Assembly (NCBI GenBank): GCA_950295325.1
Contig: OX485805.1
Coordinates: 52,848,758-52,912,757, forward strand
Source of the DNA: Polytrichum commune
Lineage: Eukaryota > Streptophyta > Polytrichopsida > Polytrichales > Polytrichaceae
DNA length: 64,000 nt
Direction: 5' to 3'
The notes beneath the pieces are model-generated. The model was not told the origin of the DNA. It saw nothing but the letters and a program-made list of their open reading frames with translations, and ran no database searches. Position numbers and translations under genes: made by a program. Of the stretch, positions 61,501-64,000 are shown in pieces; position 1 is the stretch's first letter, and every line of letters begins with the position of its first letter.

Positions 61501-62182
61501 TTTTGAGCTTCACGATTGAAATAGGTCAAGACATAGAGTGATAGAAACTTACCTAAAGATAGGACGAAATCACTCGTGACGGAGAAAGCACAAAAGAACC
61601 ATAAGAGTGGGGAATAAGTGGAATTAAGAAGGGATGAAGGGAGAAAGACCCTAAGTTGTTATTGTGATCCTTAATCCAATGTGACATTAACCCTTATAGA
61701 CACTATCTCAGTCTTCCTGGAGACTTAGTTCCATGAGTTTGTTATTTTGAGTCATCGCAAAAACCTTACTACAACATACACAAAATCCATAGCTTGGAAG
61801 GTTTATGCACTCAAGGACAACAAAAATTGCTTTGTGGTGGATGATCTTCCATATGTGAGGTATTTATGAAAGTATTGGACCTTGATGATTAGTGATGAAG
61901 AGGCTTTTGTAGAGGTCCGGAAGAGTCGTGGCAAGAATTTGTGTGATTGCATGAAGTCATTGTTGTGACATTTGGAACTTTGTAACCATGTTTCATAGGA
62001 TTTTATGGATGTTGGAGGTGTGACGAGTTAGGGTGTTAGTTACAGCCTCTATCTTTGTATTGGTATTGTGGTTGATTGAGGCGATTTTTTTTTGTGAATT
62101 GATCATCAATCTTCTCATCCCATTCTTACATGGCCTTAAAAAGTGTTTCTCCATTAAGGCCGGATTAGTGTTAGCATAGATT

Positions 62183-62686
62183 ATGATTTCCAAATTGTTG
62201 AGTTTATTGGCTACCTTATCAGTGCTTAAGCTAGGCAAAGTGCGATCTTGTTGGGGTTCACATTATCAATATTCCTTTATGAGAGATGAAGTTAATACAC
62301 CTATGAAACATATAAATGGTCTTGTGAAACCATTTGGTGTAGCCGGTGGCGTTGGCACCATCATGTCTGCTTATTTTGCATGATTTGCGAAGTTGAACCC
62401 TACTATGTTGTCATCACCAAATTTCTTCTTGATGGCATTGACAATAGATGTTTGTATTTTTTTGGGAGAGTTTGTTGATTACAAGAGTTGTACTAATGCG
62501 GAGATCCAAAGATACAATGCACTTTTTGTTTCTCGTGATGCTTATTTTAAACTTATCATGGTGGTAGATCATCCCTTGACTCAAGATGGAGTATTGGCCT
62601 CTTCAGTGATGAGAATAGGAAATGCAAAGTCTTTGAAATACTTCAAGCTTGGAAGGTTTATGTACTCATGTTGCAATCTGGTGTAA
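62183..62686 (+). pseudogene. Possible disrupted coding frame
   Basis: One reading frame stays open for about 167 codons apart from a single TGA at 62381-62383. The peptide has ordinary composition, including VKPFGVAGGVGTIMSAYF before the stop and AEIQRYNALFVSRDAYFKLI after it, unlike the biased shadow frames elsewhere. I do not recognise the family. The phrase AGCTTGGAAGGTTTATG occurs both near 61793 and near 62646, hinting at a duplication. It may be a decayed gene or a transposon relic. Confidence 0.25.
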
Positions 62687-63318
62687 TAACTTTTCTTACA
62701 ATTGTTCTAAAGATGCTATGTGCATGGGTATCTCTTAGTACATTTCCTGCTTCCCTTATGTTTATGGATTTGAAGCCGACACCAAAGCAGATTGTGATTT
62801 ACAAATTTGTTGGATATACCCATCTTTTAGTTGATCTTCTGGTAGTGTGAGAATTTTGTAGAGTGAAAGAATTGCCTGAGTGTTACATATGAATGTTTAT
62901 TGGGATAGCATCATTAGGCGACTCTTAAGGGTGCGAAGCTTTGTAGCTTCATTTTGGGGTGTACCTAGATATTCAAATTCGTAGTTAGTATGTTTTTCTT
63001 TTAAGGGTAGCTAACCCCTTTTAAGTGCAATTGCCTAATGAATTGGGAAGCCAAACCACATTTATACGATAATGTCAATATCAAGCACGGATCCTTTGCT
63101 CTTAGTCTGCTGTGTATTGTCGTCTTCAGATTGCATGTAGGTGGAGTGTTTCTCTATGAAACCTATTTTGCTTAGCAAAGTTGTGTTTCTCAATTCAAAG
63201 GAACTCCATGCGCTTTCCAATAAAGGAAAGAAGAAACAATAGTGTGAGCATTAGGCAACTCAAGTGCGATTTGAAGCAGTGTCCGGAGAGATGTATTGGC
63301 ACAATCAGTGAAAATCTT

Positions 63319-63460
63319 AGTGTTTCCAAGGCCAACCATTTCCATGTTGTGATCTTTGGGTTGATCGTCATTAATTTACGATATACAGCAGATTCCATAG
63401 ATTCCTCTAAAACGATCGGTAAGTTTGCTGAAGTCTTGAACTTCAACTGGTTATTTCTCA
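63319..63460. repeat. Dispersed repeat E, copy 3
   Basis: Matches 48041-48180 in stretches, the best being GATTCCTCTAAAACGATCGG and GTCTTGAACTTCAACTGG. Confidence 0.5.
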
Positions 63461-63870
63461 CACCCAAAGCGGCTCATTTGCAACGACTAGCTGTCGGTTC
63501 CCCGTTCATTGCTTCGAGGAGGCCCACGAGGCACCCGCTACCCAAAAGGGTTTTCAATCAGAAAGATAAGCCCTGTTCCAAGTGCCGAGCGAGGTTCCCT
63601 AATGCGACTAACTTCGTCGAAGCATCCGTCGTATTTGGTCTTGACTTCCAGCCTCCGAAGTCTAACTTACACTAAGAAAGCGCTGGATCTCAACTCCGCC
63701 ATCAGTCCACGCTGCGTCCCTCTACAATTTCAACCCCTCAGCTACTCCTCATAAGAATGGTGCCTTGCCACGCTCTTTTTCGAGCCAGTCGGTGTGAAGA
63801 ATGGTCTAGAGTTGAGCAAGGTACGTAGGGCGAAGAAACTGGCCTGTGCACACTTGGACAATGGAAGTAT
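63461..63870. other. GC-rich block, possibly organelle-derived
   Basis: Base composition changes sharply just after the repeat E copy: about half G+C, against roughly a third nearby. The text (for example CGAGGAGGCCCACGAGGC, GTGCCGAGCGAGGTTCCC, GAGCCAGTCGGTGTGAAG) has the look of plant mitochondrial DNA, but I cannot name a gene in it. An open frame of 164 codons (63181-63675) crosses the boundary and so is probably not a real gene. Confidence 0.3.
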
Positions 63871-64000
63871 TATTAGTGTTGTGCACAAGAGCTTTTACTG
63901 GAGTGGCTGTGGGTTATGTGCGAAGGATTTCTGTGAATATTTCCAAACCTGGCGCAGGCAGGAAGTGAGCAGCTCTGTCGTGGGTTTGTTGTGATTTTTG

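Noticed and set aside
1-64000. CRISPR array, tRNA, rRNA or bacterial operon
   Set aside because: I saw no regularly spaced identical short repeats, cloverleaf with CCA-type features, rRNA core or closely packed same-strand genes.

Overview
The window reads as nuclear DNA of a land plant. The genes have many introns with GT...AG borders, the intergenic DNA is AT-rich, and short non-autonomous DNA transposons (MITEs) are dense. The proteins I can recognise are plant proteins. The lineage is not certain; a seedless plant or another non-flowering lineage is my guess. I found no bacterial operons, rRNA, tRNA or CRISPR.

Only three protein-coding loci can be defended, one of them present twice. (1) 13405-14880, minus: a 491-aa plant protein of unknown function whose 5' leader, including the sequence around the start codon, is repeated in tandem. 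(2) Two copies of the 20S proteasome subunit beta type-4 gene (beta7, PBG1/PSMB4 family), at 23593-26849 minus and 31105-34629 plus. They lie head to head inside a large inverted duplication (arms 21511-27118 and 30836-36814, spacer about 3.7 kb). Both copies have seven exons of matching length and look intact. (3) 39798-50399, plus: a 17-exon gene for a plastid-targeted FAD-binding protein of the lycopene beta/epsilon cyclase-like family. I assembled it exon by exon to 592 codons plus stop; no exon is long enough to stand out alone.

The rest is mostly transposon-derived. Family A (313 bp, 2 copies) and family B (about 320-385 bp, at least 11 full or partial copies) both begin AGGTAGA and sit between TA dinucleotides. 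Family C (2 copies) has perfect 8-bp target duplications, as in hAT elements. Family D is an 83-bp element present in one arm of the inverted duplication and absent from the other. Family F is Harbinger-like, with TTA duplications; one copy lies in the spacer and a fragment lies at the outer left junction. Family G forms long hairpins with one CACTA-like end. The cyclase-like gene's introns carry several of these elements and a 179-bp satellite-like tandem array.

The most interesting structure is the inverted duplication. It gives two head-to-head proteasome genes, a strongly strand-biased spacer with long open frames, an imperfect hairpin just upstream of each gene copy, and datable insertion differences between arms. 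From 50.4 to 63.1 kb I see no confident gene, only repeats, poly(G)/poly(C) runs, one disrupted frame near 62.2-62.7 kb and a GC-rich block near 63.46-63.86 kb that could be organelle-derived.
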